Part shown: one piece after another, positions 11,401 through 21,569 of the stretch
How the letters are laid out: each line of letters starts with the position of its first letter
Position numbering within the stretch: the stretch's first letter is position 1
DNA from: Strigops habroptila
Taxonomy: Eukaryota > Chordata > Aves > Psittaciformes > Psittacidae
Length of the DNA stretch: 64,000 bases
Reading direction: 5' to 3'
Assembly (NCBI RefSeq): GCF_004027225.2
Contig: NW_022651110.1
Coordinates: forward strand, 720,363 to 784,362
Program-made: the position numbers and the translations under genes
The notes under the pieces: generated by a model
What the model was told of the DNA's origin: nothing
The model's input: the letters and a program-made list of their open reading frames with translations, nothing else
Databases searched by the model: none

Positions 11401-14400
11401 GGACCCCCTTCTATACTGGAGACTCTCCTGCAATAAGGATCCCCCCCATACTGGGACCCCCCCATACTGGGACACCCCCATCTATAGTGGAAGCCCCCCC
11501 TATAGTGGGACCCCCAACCTTATATTGGGACCCCCAACCTAAACTGGGACGTCGACCTTACACTGGGAGTTTGATGTTATATGGACCCCCACCTATAATG
11601 GGATCCCTCCATACTGGGACCCCCACCTATACTGGGGACCCCCAACCTAATCTGGGAACCCTGCTTATACTGGGATGCCCCCTATAGGAGGGACACCCCC
11701 CTCCACCTGTCCCCCTATATGGGGGAGCACCCCCTTTCTCCAGCTCCATGCTGGGGGGCCCGTGTCTATAGCAGCCTGTGGGGCGCATCTATGGGGTCTA
11801 TAGGGCTCTGCCTATAGGGGTCTTCAGGGGAGCTGGGTGCAGGTTGAGTTTTGGGGCTCTATGGGCCTCCATAGGGCTCTATGGGGCTCCATGGGACTCC
11901 ATAGGGCTCCATGGCCCTCTATAGAGCTCTTTGGTGCTCTATGAGGCTCCATAAGGCACTGTCTATAGGGGTCTACAGGCAGGACCCATAGGGGCTGGAT
12001 GCAGGTGGAACTAAGGGTCTCTGTGGGGCTCCGTAAAGATCTATGGGGCTCCATGGGGCATGATGGCCCTCCATAGGGTTGGCTCTATGGGGCTCTATAG
12101 GGCTCTATGTGGACTCCCTGTGGGTCTATAGGACTCATGGGGCTGGAGACAGCTGGAGGAGGCCATAGGGGTCAGTGTGGGGGACACCCCCCCATTGGGA
12201 CCGGGGCCATGGGGCCGCTATGGGGCCGCTATGGGGCTGGAGACCTATAGAGATACAGGTTCCAGATGGGGAAACTGAGGCAGGGGGTGTGGGGGGGGGG
12301 GGTGCCCCCCCCATGGGGTAGGGACCCCCCCAGAGGTCACGACCCCGCTGACCCCACAGTGAGGTCAACATGGGGGGAGGGGCAGCTCCTCTCCTGCCCC
12401 TCCCCCTCCCCGGGGGGGTGTCCATGGGATGGGGGAGGGGAAAACGGGGGGGGAGGGGGAGGGGTCCCAAGTGTTGGCAACTGGGGGGGGGGAAACACAC
12501 CCAGATGTCAGGAGGGTGGGGGGGGGGGCACCCAGGCGGGTTTTGGGGGGGGGGCCCCCCCCCAGACATCCAGTCGTCCCCCCCCATTCAGCACAGACAA
12601 TGGCGGCTTTGTTGGCGCTGCCCGTTGGCGGGGGGCCAGCGCATTCCTGGCCCCCATCCCAGCCCCACGGCGGCCCCCGGCCCCCCCCCCGGCCCCACAG
12701 CGGCCCCCCCCGGCCCCCTGCCAACACACCCCCCCCCCCCTTTGGCTGCTGCATCCCTCAGCCATGGGGCACCTGATGTGGGGGGGTACCCGGATGGAGA
12801 CCGTGGGGGGGGGGGGGGTTCATGTGGGGTGAGGGGTACCCGGATGGAGCCCCGGGGGGGGGGGAGGGGGGGCGGTTCATATGGTGTGGGGGTACCCAAA
12901 AGTCTGATACAGGGAAATGGGGGGTTCACCTCGGGTGACCCCATGGGAATAAGGGGCTCTTGTGCGGGCATGGGGGGGACCCGGATGGGGGGGGACACCC
13001 CAGTATAAGGGGAGCCTTCAGTATTGGGGGCGGTCCCCGTTATGGTGGGGTCCCTGTTTTGGGGGTCCCTGTTATTGGGGGGGTCCCCGTTGTGGGGTGT
13101 CCCCCTTATGGGGGTGTCCCCATTATGGGGGTGTCCCCATTATCGGGGGGGGGGCGGGGGGCATGTCCCTGACCCATCCTTCCCGCAGACTCCGGACAAT
13201 CCGACACATCAAATCCGCCGGGAGACGCGGACATCAAACCACTGCCCAATGGTGAGCACCAGCGATCCCAGTGCTCCCAGTGCCCCTCCCAGTGCTCCCA
13301 GTATCCCATATCCCCGTATCCCATATCCCCGTGTCCCGTGTTCCCAGGGCACCTGAGCTTCCAGGACTGCTTCGTGACGTCGGGGGTCTGGAATGTGACG
13401 GAGCTGGTGAGAGTGTCCCAGAGTAAGTGGGGACGTGGGGGGAATTGGGGGGGATATAGGGATGTGGGGGGCAGGGGAATATGGGGCATGGGGATATGGG
13501 ATATGGGATATGGGGGACATGGGGATACGGGACATGGGATATGGGGGACATGGGGATATGGGGATATGGGGGACATGGGGATACGGGACATGGGATATGG
13601 GGGATATGGGGGACATGAGGATATGGGATATGGGGATATGGGAATATGGGGGACATGGGGATATGGGGCTATGGGAATATGGGATACAGGGATATAGGAA
13701 TATGGGGGACATGGGGATATGGGAATATGGGATACAGGGATATAGGAATATGGGGGACATGGGGGTATGGGAATATGGGATACAGGGATATAGATATATG
13801 GGGGACATGGGGATATGGGATATGGGGATATGGAAATATGGGAATATGGGATACAGGGATATAGGAATATGGGGGCATGGGGATATGGGAATATGGGATA
13901 CAGGGATAGAGGAATATGGGGGACATGGGGATATAGGACATGGGGACATGGGGATATGGGAATATGGGATACAGGGATATAGGAATATGGGGGACGTGGG
14001 GATATAGGACATGGGATATGGGGATATGGGATATGGGGATGCGGGAATATGGGGGATATGGGGATATGTGGGGTATGGGGGTGGCTCGGTGGGGGGGGTC
14101 CTGTGTGTGTTCCCCACGTCCCCCCTCCGTGTCCCCCAGCCCCGGTGGCGACAGCGTCGGGCCCCAACTTCTCTCTGGCCGACCTGGAGAGCCCGGGGGG
14201 CTACTACAACATCAGCCCCGTGGCCCTGGGCCGCCGGCCCCTGGGGCCCCCCAGCGCCAGGTACCCCCAAACCCCCCCCCCCAAGCCACCGGGACCCCCC
14301 CCAAAACCCTCATGGTACCTCCCAAATCCAACGTGAACACCCCTATAACCCACCCAAACCCCTGAGAGCCCCCCCATGACCTCCATAGTCACCCGATGTC

Positions 14401-17400
14401 TCTCCTGGGACCCCCCCAAACCCCTCTTGAACACCCCATAACCCCTCTTGAACACCCCATAACCCCTCTTGAACACCCCATAACCACCCAATAGCACCCT
14501 TGCGCCTCTTTGTGACCACCCTGGGACCCTTGCAAGCCCCTGGGACACCCATAACCCCCTTGGATCCCTCAATAACCCTCCTTGACCCCCATGGAACCCT
14601 CCATAACCACCCAATAGCACCCATGGGACCCCTCCGGGACCCTCCCAACCCTCTCCTCCCCCCCGCAAACCTGACACCCCCCCAGGATCCTCCTGCCCAT
14701 CCCTATTGTCCCCATTGGGGGGTGCCCCATCCCTTGGGGGTGACACCCCTGTCCCCACAGCGGCCCGAAGCGCCCCAAGGCGCTGGATGAAGGGGACCTG
14801 GAGGGACCCGGGGACGACGTCTTCTACCCCGGGCCGGGCCGGTCCCCAGCCCCCGGCAGCAGCCAGGGGCCGTGGGGGGGAGACGTTGACACCGGTGGGT
14901 GAGATTGGGGGGCAAGGAGGGGGGAAAAGGGGGGTCCTGGGGGTACATGTGGGTGGGGGCATGGGGAGATGATGAGACCCTATGGGGAGGGGCAAAGGGG
15001 GGGGTAATGGGTAAAGGGGGGGGCTATGGGGATGCAGAGGGGTCATGGGGGGGGTTATGGGGTGCAGGGTGGTGATGGGGATGGGTCCCTGAGAGCTTGG
15101 CCTCCAGCCTAATGGGGAGGGATGCTGGTGCTGGGGGGTCCATGGGGGGATCCCAGCGGGGGTCGGGGGGGGTGTTGGGGTGCGGGTGTCTCCCCCCACA
15201 CTCCCCCCGGCCCCCCCCCCCAGGCCCGGCAGCGCTGAAGAAGTCGGGGAAGTTGGATTTCTGCAGCGCCCTGTCGGGACATGGGGCCACCCCCCGCATG
15301 GCCTTCGGCCACCACCCCCTGCCCGTCCTGGCCGGCGTCCGCCCCGGTGAGACCCCCAACCCCCCGGGACCCCCAAACCCCCCCGAGACCCCCATTTACC
15401 CCCCCCCAAGACCTCCCTATTGGGACCCCCATTGTGGTGGTGGACACTTGGGACCCTCTGGGCGCTGAGTGGGGGGGATGTAGGGTGGATTAAAGGGGAT
15501 GTCCATGGATCTGTGGGTCCCATCTCCCCCATGTGGTCCCTTGGGGGGGGGAAGGGGGGTGTTGGCACCCCAAATCCTGCGTCCCCGGCTCCGGGGTGCC
15601 GCGGGTGTGGGTGCTGGCGCTGAGGGTCCTTGCAGGCAGCCCGAGGGCCACGGCCTCGGCGCTGCACTTCCCGTCGGGGTCCCTCCTGCCCCAGTCGAGC
15701 CCCTACTTCGCGCACCCCACGATCCGCTACCACCACGGGCAGGACTCGCTCAAGGACTTCGTCCAGTTCGTCTGCGCCGACGGCGCCGCCCAGGGCCCCC
15801 AGGTGGGACAGGGGACATTGAGGGGACACTGGGGGACACGGCGGGCAGGAACATGGTGACAGGGGGCGATGGGGTGCGGTGACACAAGGGGGGACATTGT
15901 GGGGTGTCCCCCCCAACGCAACCCCTCGTAGCGCTCGGACGGGCGCTAGGACCTGCGCGGCTCCCCCGGGGCCCGAGCGGCGAGCCGGTTGCCGTGGCAA
16001 CGGGGGCGTGTCCCCACGCGAGGGGCGGGGACTGTATGTAAATGAGGACGCGGAGGCGGGACATTGGTGCAGGGGGGTGTGACCTGAATGTAAATATGGA
16101 GAAGAAGGCGGAGCCTGTATGCAAATGAGGCAGCAAGGGCGGTGCCGGAGAGCGAAGAGGCGTGAATATGGCCATAGGGGCGTGGTCTGTATGCAAATGA
16201 TGAAGGAGAGGCGGAGCCTGTATGCAAATGAGGCCGGGCAGCCGCGCTGGCTGCAGCGGCCGGGTCAGGACCGGGGTGGGGGGGGACACGACACGACGAC
16301 GGGACCCCCCAACCCGAGACCCCCAACAGGGGATCCCCACAACGGGGAACCTCCAACCCGGGACCCCCCAACAGGGGACGCCCCCCAGGCCTCGTTGAAG
16401 GCCCCCCCCACCCCGGGTGCCCGTCACCGTGTTCTCGTTGCAGCCGTGTGGGGCGCAGGGCAGGGTTGGGGGGGCTGCGGGGGCCCCCCTGGCCCGGCCC
16501 CTGCCCCTGCCCCCGCCGGAGCACAAAGCCCCCAGCGGCCCCCAGGGCGGAGCGGCCGCCGCACCCCGTAAGTGCCCGGCACCCCACTGCACCCCATTGA
16601 ACCCCACTGCACCCCATTGAACCCCATTGAACCCCACTGCACCCCATTGAACCCCACTGCACCCCACTGCACCCCACTGCACCTGCAGCCGGGACCTGGG
16701 ACGTGGCGGGGCGAAATGGGTGTGGGGTGCAGGGGGGGCATTAAGAGGGGTGCAGTGGGGTGCAGTGGGGTGCAGAGGGGTTCAGGGGTGAAGTGGGGAG
16801 CATTAGTGCAGTGGGGTGCTATGGGGTGCAGTGGGGTGCTAGGGGGTTCAGTTCAACGGGGTTCAATGGGATTCAGTGTGGTTCAATGGGTGCAGTGGGG
16901 CTCAATGGGGTGCAGTGGGATTCAATGTAGTTCAATGGAGCGCTGTGGGGTGCAGTGGGGTTCAATGGTGCGCAGTGGGGTTCAGTGTAGTTCAATGGGG
17001 TTCATTGGGGTGCAGTGAGGTTCAATGGGGTGCAGTGGGGTGCAGAGCAGTGGGGTTCAATGGGGTGCAATGGGGTTCAATGTAGTTCAATAGGCTTCAA
17101 TGGGGTGCAATGGGGCTCAATGGGGTGCAGGTGTCGGTGCCACAAGCAGCAGCAGCAGCCCTGGGGGTCCCCGGCAGCGGCCCCGGTGACACAAGGTGAC
17201 CCCATTGGGGGGGTGTTGTCATTGGGGGGGGGGCCTCAGGTGACAAAGGGGGTGACCAAGGGGGTGACACGAGGTGACAGGGTGACCCGGCTGCCCGTGC
17301 TCCATCACCTCCATCACCGGCGCCTCATCCACCCCATTCCCGGCTCTTTCTCCTCCTTTTCCATTGTTCCCCCCACTTTTGGACCCAATTTGGGGGGGGG

Positions 17401-19613
17401 GGTGTGTGTCACAGGGTGTTGGGGTCCCTCTTCTTACCCCCCAGGACCTGGCTTTGGGTCCTGGAAGGGACATGGAGGGTCCTTGATTGTCCTTTGCTGG
17501 CTCCATCCTATGGGGGGGATACGGATATGGGGACACAATGGGGGGGACACAAGGGGGGAACCCCACAGGTAAGTACTTATGGGGTGTAGGGGGGTCTTGG
17601 TGCCACCATCATGGCACATACATGTGCGCACACGCGTGTGTAGCTGCACACGTGTGATTGGAGGAGGGGGGGGATGGAACAACACACGCAAACATATGTG
17701 AACGCACACACGTGTGCGCACACGTGTTCCCCCCCCACGCCTTCACCAGCCGTGACGCTGGGGCCTGCTGCTGGTGCGTCATACGTGTCACACGCGCGTC
17801 ATACGTGTCACACGCGTGTCACACGCGTGTCGCGCTCTGCCCGCAGCATTCGCAGCGTCAGGCGCCGCCGCTGCCCCCCGCCTTGTCGGCCTCGGACCCC
17901 GCGACGGCAACTTTCTGACCCTCCCCCAGCAGCAGGTATGAGCCCCCCTCCCTAAAATTGGGGTCCCCCCCAAACATTGGGGTCCCCCCATGACATTGGG
18001 GTCCCCCCCATATATCTGAGTCCCGCTCCATATGTCTGAGACCCCCCCTGAATGATGGGGTCCCCCCCCACCATCAGGGTCCCCCCCCATATGTCCGGTT
18101 CCCCCCCTCAGATTCCAGGGTTCCCTCCCCATAATCTCTGGGGTCCCCCCCCCCCACATATCTGGGTCCTCCTGCAGATAATGGGGACCCTCTGAATGAT
18201 GGGGTGTTCCCCAGTATCAGGGTCCCCCCCAAGAGTCTGGGGTCCCCCCTAGATATCTGGGAGCCCCCCCAGATAATGGGGTCCCCCGAAATAGTGTAGT
18301 CCCCCCCAAATCGCAAGGTCCCCCTCAGATACTGGGGTCCTCCCCATAAGTCTGGGTCTCTCTGCACTCCCCAGTGTCCCCCCCCCGATTCCAGGGTTCC
18401 CCCCAAACATTGTGCTCCCATCTGGGTCCCCCCATAGATGTTGGGGTTTCCCCCCTATATCTGGGTCCCCCTGCACCTCCCAGTCCCCCTCCCAAGTTCT
18501 GGGGTCCTCCCCGAACATTGGGGTCCCCCCATATGTCTGAGTCCCCTCATAGATAATGGGGTCCCCCATGAATGATGGGGGGTCCCCCCAATATCAGGGT
18601 GCCCCCCCCAAACATGGGATACCCCCGACATTTTGCCCCCCCCCCCCCGTTAATGAGCCTGGCCCAGACCCCCCCCCCATCATGGTCCCATCTGGTTGCC
18701 AGGGGCAACGAGACGTGACATCATCAATGGGGATACAGGTGGGGCGCTGCCTGGTCGCCATGGCAACCACCCCCCCCATCGCCGCCGCCACAGTCCAGGG
18801 GTCATGACCCCCAACTGGGCTCCCCCATTGGCCCCTTAGAGCCGTGGCACGACGCCCGATTGGCTGCCTGCCCTGTGGTGCTGGCTTGTGATTGGCTGGC
18901 ACTAGAGCAGGCCGCAGCACAGGCCCAGAGCCAATAGGAAGGGGGGGAGTGAGGGCTGGCAGCCAATGGGGACCTCGGTGGGCCAGCTTGATTGGCTGGC
19001 ACCACCAGGGAGGAGGGGGCGGAGCCAGCAGCTGATTGGCTGGCACCGTTCAACCTTGGCAGGCTGCAGGCGCTGCGGCGGGATGGGGAGCACTGATTGG
19101 TCGGAGTGTGGTGGTGCGGTTGCCAGGCAGCCAATGGGTGGCAGCGCCGCACCCCGGGGGGGGGGAAGGGGGGGGAGGGTGGCACCAGGGATTGGGTGGG
19201 GCACCCACCCCCGCATAGAACCCGGCTTCCCATTGGCTGCCAGCCATGAGCCGGGTGTTGAGGCTGGGCCTTTGGGAGGGGGGTGACCAGAGGTCATGGG
19301 AGGGGTCAAGGGGGTGTGGTCTCACATGGCCACTCCCCCTCCCCCTCTCAATTATAGGAGGGGGTGATGGGGGGGCGCAGAGGTCAAATTGGGGTCAAGG
19401 GGGTGTGGCTTCATCTGACCCCGCCCCCCAATGCTGCCCCATGGGGGGCTCAGAGGTCACATGGGGACAAGGGGGTGTGGCCTAATCTGGCCACGCCCCC
19501 TTCTTGCTCCCCCAATCCTTTTATGGGGGGTGAAGGGGAGGGGTCGGAGGGGGCGTGGCATCTGCTGACCCCGCCCCCTTTCCCTCCCCCTCCCCCAGTC
19601 CTGGTTCCTCTGA
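2429..19613 (+). CDS. NFIX: NFIX, nuclear factor I X, 11 coding exons, complete
   Basis: CTF/NF-I transcription factor that binds TTGGC(N5)GCCAA as a dimer in the nucleus. Coding exons are 2429-2455, 8883-9414, 13189-13251, 13348-13422, 14140-14260, 14761-14894, 15224-15346, 15636-15802, 16444-16567, 17847-17935 and 19599-19613. They have GT-AG borders and join without a frame break to 489 residues (human NFIX about 500). Exon 1 encodes MYSPYCLTQ, which separates NFIX from NFIC. Exon 2 is 532 bases, the classic NFI size, and encodes the DNA-binding domain ([19 protein letters not shown] to [11 protein letters not shown]). Later exons carry [40 protein letters not shown] and the proline-rich transactivation region. 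The last exon encodes only SWFL and the stop. Paralogue choice rests on exon 1 and these middle motifs. Confidence 0.96.
3330..3530. repeat. Alternating purine-pyrimidine block with ACACGCGTGT palindromes
   Basis: Lies in NFIX intron 1. Contains several copies of the palindrome CACACGCGTGTG and related GTGTGCGCGCACAC stretches, an alternating purine-pyrimidine sequence of the kind that can adopt left-handed Z-DNA. Confidence 0.7.
3780..4262. repeat. Second ACACGTGTG / ACACGCGTG-rich block in NFIX intron 1
   Basis: Dispersed ACACGTATGTG, CACACGTGTG and CACACGCGTGTG units over about 480 bases, ending in a C homopolymer near 4270. Same sequence type as the block at 3330-3530. No gene found. Confidence 0.65.
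4263..4800. other. NFIX intron 1, nothing recognised
   Basis: G and C homopolymers with unordered unique sequence. No exon, RNA gene or ordered repeat was recognised. Confidence 0.4.
4801..5290. repeat. Three-copy repeat of about 165-180 bases with GGATCC runs
   Basis: Three diverged copies start near 4810, 4980 and 5160. Each has AATGGGCAGG, then GGCTCCTTCC, then an ACCTCAGACCCCCC tract, and they are joined by TTTGGATCCAGGG segments. It lies in NFIX intron 1. Confidence 0.7.
5630..5880 (+). promoter_or_regulatory. Possible internal promoter in NFIX intron 1 (twin TATA-like boxes, CpG block)
   Basis: TATAAAG at 5640-5646 and TATAAAAAA at 5665-5673 are followed by a T-rich stretch and a CpG-dense block (5745-5880) with a CCAAT near 5861. 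No exon with a plausible donor spliced to NFIX exon 2 could be assigned, so this is only a candidate. Confidence 0.2.
6060..6530. repeat. Seven-copy repeat with TTGACCTGGCAGCTCTTTGT core
   Basis: The core TTGACCTGGCAGCTCTTTGT recurs near 6075, 6134, 6194, 6280, 6351, 6426 and 6503 with spacing of 60-85 bases. Core copies differ by at most a few bases while the G-rich spacers vary. Located in NFIX intron 1. Confidence 0.85.
6531..7240. other. NFIX intron 1, nothing recognised
   Basis: Mixed unique sequence and homopolymers. No exon, RNA gene or ordered repeat was recognised. Confidence 0.4.
7243..7292. repeat. Short direct repeat, unit CTTTTGCACGAGG x3
   Basis: Three tandem copies of a 13-base unit in NFIX intron 1. 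Confidence 0.85.
7490..8250 (+). promoter_or_regulatory. CpG-dense block in NFIX intron 1, possible alternative promoter
   Basis: CpG-rich sequence with a CCAAT box near 7498, ATTGGCC near 7536 and a GGC-triplet run near 7600-7630, 0.6-1.4 kb upstream of exon 2. Mammalian NFIX uses alternative first exons spliced to exon 2, so a promoter here is reasonable, but no exon could be fixed from sequence. Confidence 0.3.
8440..8790. repeat. GGGGCAGGATG array just upstream of NFIX exon 2
   Basis: Tandem variants of GGCAGGATGAGGGGCAGAAT with interspersed CCTGGGAGCTCCCTGGGC segments end about 100 bases before the exon 2 acceptor. Confidence 0.75.
9700..10400. repeat. GTGCCGTGCACCGAGCAC minisatellite in NFIX intron 2
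   Basis: About 700 bases of diverged units built from GTGCACCGAGCACCGTGTTG and TGCCATGTACTGTGCC. It produces long cysteine-rich open frames on both strands that are repeat artefacts. Confidence 0.85.
10455..10720. repeat. TG-rich repeat with GCATGGAGCCGG units
   Basis: About eight units combine a (TG)n/ACACATGTATG stretch with GCATGGAGCCGGGTCACAC. It follows the previous array in NFIX intron 2. Confidence 0.8.
10721..11280. other. NFIX intron 2, CpG-rich and homopolymer sequence, no gene
   Basis: Long C runs near 10900 and 10955, and CpG-dense sequence with a CCAAAATGG near 11028. An isolated Pol III B-box-like element at 10992 is discussed under rejected items. Confidence 0.4.
11281..12150. 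repeat. Two adjacent minisatellites in NFIX intron 2
   Basis: 11281-11700 holds units of roughly 20 bases, CTATAGTGGGACCCCCAAC. 11760-12150 holds GGGGCTCTATGGGGCTCCAT units. The first is C-rich and the second G-rich on the plus strand. Confidence 0.85.
12151..13188. other. NFIX intron 2, no gene
   Basis: G/C homopolymers, then GGGGTACCCGGATGGAG repeats (12780-12850, 12965) and GGGGGTGTCCCCATTATG repeats (13020-13150) before the exon 3 acceptor. Confidence 0.5.
13435..14085. repeat. GGGGATATGGG array filling NFIX intron 4
   Basis: About 650 bases of GGGGATATGGG, GGGGGACATGGGG and GGGATACAGGGATATAGG units, the reverse complement of the array at 1636-2130. It occupies nearly all of the 717-base intron. 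Confidence 0.92.
14330..14660. repeat. AACCCCTCTTGAACACCCCAT repeats, NFIX intron 5
   Basis: Short tandem units near 14420-14480 grade into CATAACCACCCAATAGCACC repeats. G+C-rich, no coding signal. Confidence 0.6.
16036..16229 (+). promoter_or_regulatory. Cluster of octamer motifs in NFIX intron 8
   Basis: Perfect ATGCAAAT octamers occur at 16119-16126, 16191-16198 and 16222-16229, with ATGTAAAT variants at 16036-16043 and 16088-16095, all on the plus strand. Several are preceded by GGCGGAGCCTGT, so an old repeat is possible, but spacing is irregular. POU-domain binding is inference. Confidence 0.5.
16579..17130. repeat. Inverted minisatellite pair in NFIX intron 9
   Basis: 16579-16684 is ACCCCATTGAACCCCACTGC in tandem. 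After about 35-55 bases of spacer the reverse complement, GGGGTGCAGTGGGGTTCAAT, runs in tandem to 17130. Nascent RNA across it could fold into a G-C-rich hairpin. Confidence 0.88.
17620..17830. repeat. ACACGCGTGT / ACACGTGTG block before NFIX exon 10
   Basis: Repeated CACACGTGTG and TCACACGCGTG units end about 15 bases before the exon 10 acceptor. Same alternating type as in NFIX intron 1. Confidence 0.75.
17940..18645. repeat. GGGGTCCCCCC minisatellite, NFIX intron 10
   Basis: Units of about 27-31 bases, with GGGGTCCCCCC followed by variants of CATATGTCTGAGT or AAACATT. It starts directly after the exon 10 donor. Confidence 0.85.
18825..19250 (+). promoter_or_regulatory. CCAAT / NFI-site cluster in the last NFIX intron
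   Basis: About eleven ATTGG or CCAAT elements fall in about 420 bases, many as ATTGGCTGGC or AGCCAATGGG. Two near-complete NFI palindromes are visible: TTGCC-N5-GCCAA at 19120-19134 and TTGGC-N5-GCCAT at 19233-19247, each 9 of 10 consensus bases. NFIX's own product binds this motif, so autoregulation is possible. CCAAT elements also bind NF-Y. Confidence 0.45.
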
Positions 19614-21433
19614 CGCTGCCCCCGGACGAGGAGAATCCGCTGGAAAAAAAGGACAAAACCCACAAAAAAAGTCAAAAACCGACAAAAATCCCCCAAAAAA
19701 AGCACCCGCAGCCCCTCCCCCACCCCCTTCCTTTGCCCCTCCCCCCCCCCTTAAGAGGGGGGGCTCCCCAAATCCCCTCCCTCCCCCCCAACCCACCCCC
19801 CCCCCCGACGTGGATGAGGGTTCGGCCTCTCTGATGTGTCCCCTCCCCCTCCCCACCCCCTCCCCATCCACCCCCCCATGGGGGGGGTTGGGCCCCTCCC
19901 CATCCCCCCCCCCCTTTGCACACGCGTGTGCCCCGGTCACCAGCACTCGCACACGCACCGCACACGCGTGTGCTGGGGGGGGGTGTTTAACATGGGGGGG
20001 GGGCTCCCCCTTGCTGCAGGTCAGTGAGTGGGGACGGGGGGGGCCCAAAACACCCAAACTCTCCCAAACCCCCCCAAAATCCCCCTCCCCCCCCCCCAAT
20101 TCACCTTTGGGGGACACCCCCCCCCCGCCCCTCCCCTGCTCATTTTTTTAATTAAGTGCAATTACCCCCCCGGGCGAGGCCCCTCCCCCCCCCCTTGGGG
20201 TCCAACCCCCCCATTTTGGGGTCAAAACCCCACATTTTGGGGTCTAACCCCCCCATTTTGGTGTCCAACCCCCATATTTGGGGTCAAACCCCGAAATTTT
20301 GGGGTCAACCCCCCCCACTTTGGGGTCTAACCCCCCCACTTTGGGGTTCAACCCCCTCATTTTGGGGTTCAACCCCACTTGGGGTCAAACCCCTCCTCCC
20401 CCCAAATTTGGGGGTCAAACCCCCTCCCCACCATTTAGGGTCAGACCCCCCCCGCGTTTTTTGGGGTTAAAACCCCTATTTTTTGCTCCAATCTCCCCAT
20501 TTTGGGGGGGTCAAACTGCCCCCCCCCCCCACTTTTAGGGTCACTCCCCCCCTCATTTAACCCCCCACCGGGGTCAAACCCCCCTTTTCGGCTCCCCCCC
20601 CACCTCTCCAAGTGCTTTTGGGGGGGGAACCCCCCAATTTTCCTCTATTTTGCCCCTCCCCCCGCTCATTTTTGGGGGGGGTTTCATCACTTTTGGGTCA
20701 TTTGGGGGGGAGGCCATGATGGGGGTGGGGGGAGGGTGGACTTTGGGGCCATTTTCCTCAGTTTTGGGGGTTTTCTGCACCTTTGGTTGATTTTGGGGGG
20801 GCAGTTTGGGGGGGTCCAGCCCTTCCCCCCCTCTCTCCCCCCCCCATTTTTGGGGTCACATGGACCAAAATTGCGTTTGCCTTAGACCCCCCCCCCACGT
20901 GCCTTCCCCCCCCCATGGGCCCCCCCAAAACGAAGCGCACCCCCCCTTTTTACCCCTCCTCCCCCCGCATTGCCCCTCCCCCACCCCATTTCCACCCCTC
21001 CCTCCCCCCATTTTACCCCCACCCCCTCTTCGGGGCCCCCCACCAGCAATGGGGGCCCCCAACATTTGGGGACCCCCCCACCAGCAATGGGCCCCTCCCC
21101 CCACCACCCCTCCCCCCACCACTTCCGGGTCCCCCCTCCCATTGGGGTGGGGGAGGGGCGATGGGTTCCCCCCCCATCCTCCCCTCCCCCCCCCCCCTTT
21201 GCACCAGCGTCGCACATTTGGGGGTCACCCCCCCCCCCCCTTCTTTAGAGCGCCCCTCCCCCATCCCCCCGCACGTGGTCGTGACGTCATTTCCCGCTGT
21301 GGGGGGGGGGCGGCTCGGCCCCTCCCCCCGCCCCTCCCCCCCCCCCCAAAAAAAAAACACGAGGTGGGGGGGGAAGGAAAAAAAAAAATGTGGAAAAGGG
21401 GCAAAAAGAGGAAAAAAAAAGAAAAAAAAAGGA
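19614..21433 (+). other. Presumed NFIX 3' UTR and flank
   Basis: Follows the TGA at 19611-19613. It starts with an A-rich patch (19640-19700) and contains C-runs, ACACGCGTGTG twice (19920 and 19967) and a repeat at 20195-20560. No other gene is visible. The extent of the UTR is inferred only from the candidate poly(A) signal at 21434. Confidence 0.4.
20195..20560. repeat. TTTTGGGGTCAAACCCCCC minisatellite
   Basis: About a dozen units of 20-30 bases alternate CCCATTTTGGGG with TCAAACCCC. Each unit is partly self-complementary (CCCC...GGGG). Confidence 0.88.
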
Positions 21434-21439
21434 AATAAA
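21434..21439 (+). terminator. Candidate NFIX poly(A) signal AATAAA
   Basis: AATAAA within an A-rich patch about 1.8 kb after the NFIX stop. The A-rich surroundings make a chance match possible. Confidence 0.3.
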
Positions 21440-21569
21440 AAAGTGTCGGAGCCGCCGCGCGCGGGGGGGGAGGGGGGAGGGGCGGGGGGAGGGGCCGCCC
21501 CCCCCCCGCTGCACGTGGCCGCGGTGGAAAACGGGGAGGGGGGGGAAAGGGGAAGTGGGGGGGTCCCGT

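Noticed and set aside
14204-16000. 598-residue minus-strand frame across NFIX exons 5-8
   Set aside because: It is antisense to verified NFIX exons and intron repeats. Low-complexity Pro/Gly composition and no recognisable domain.
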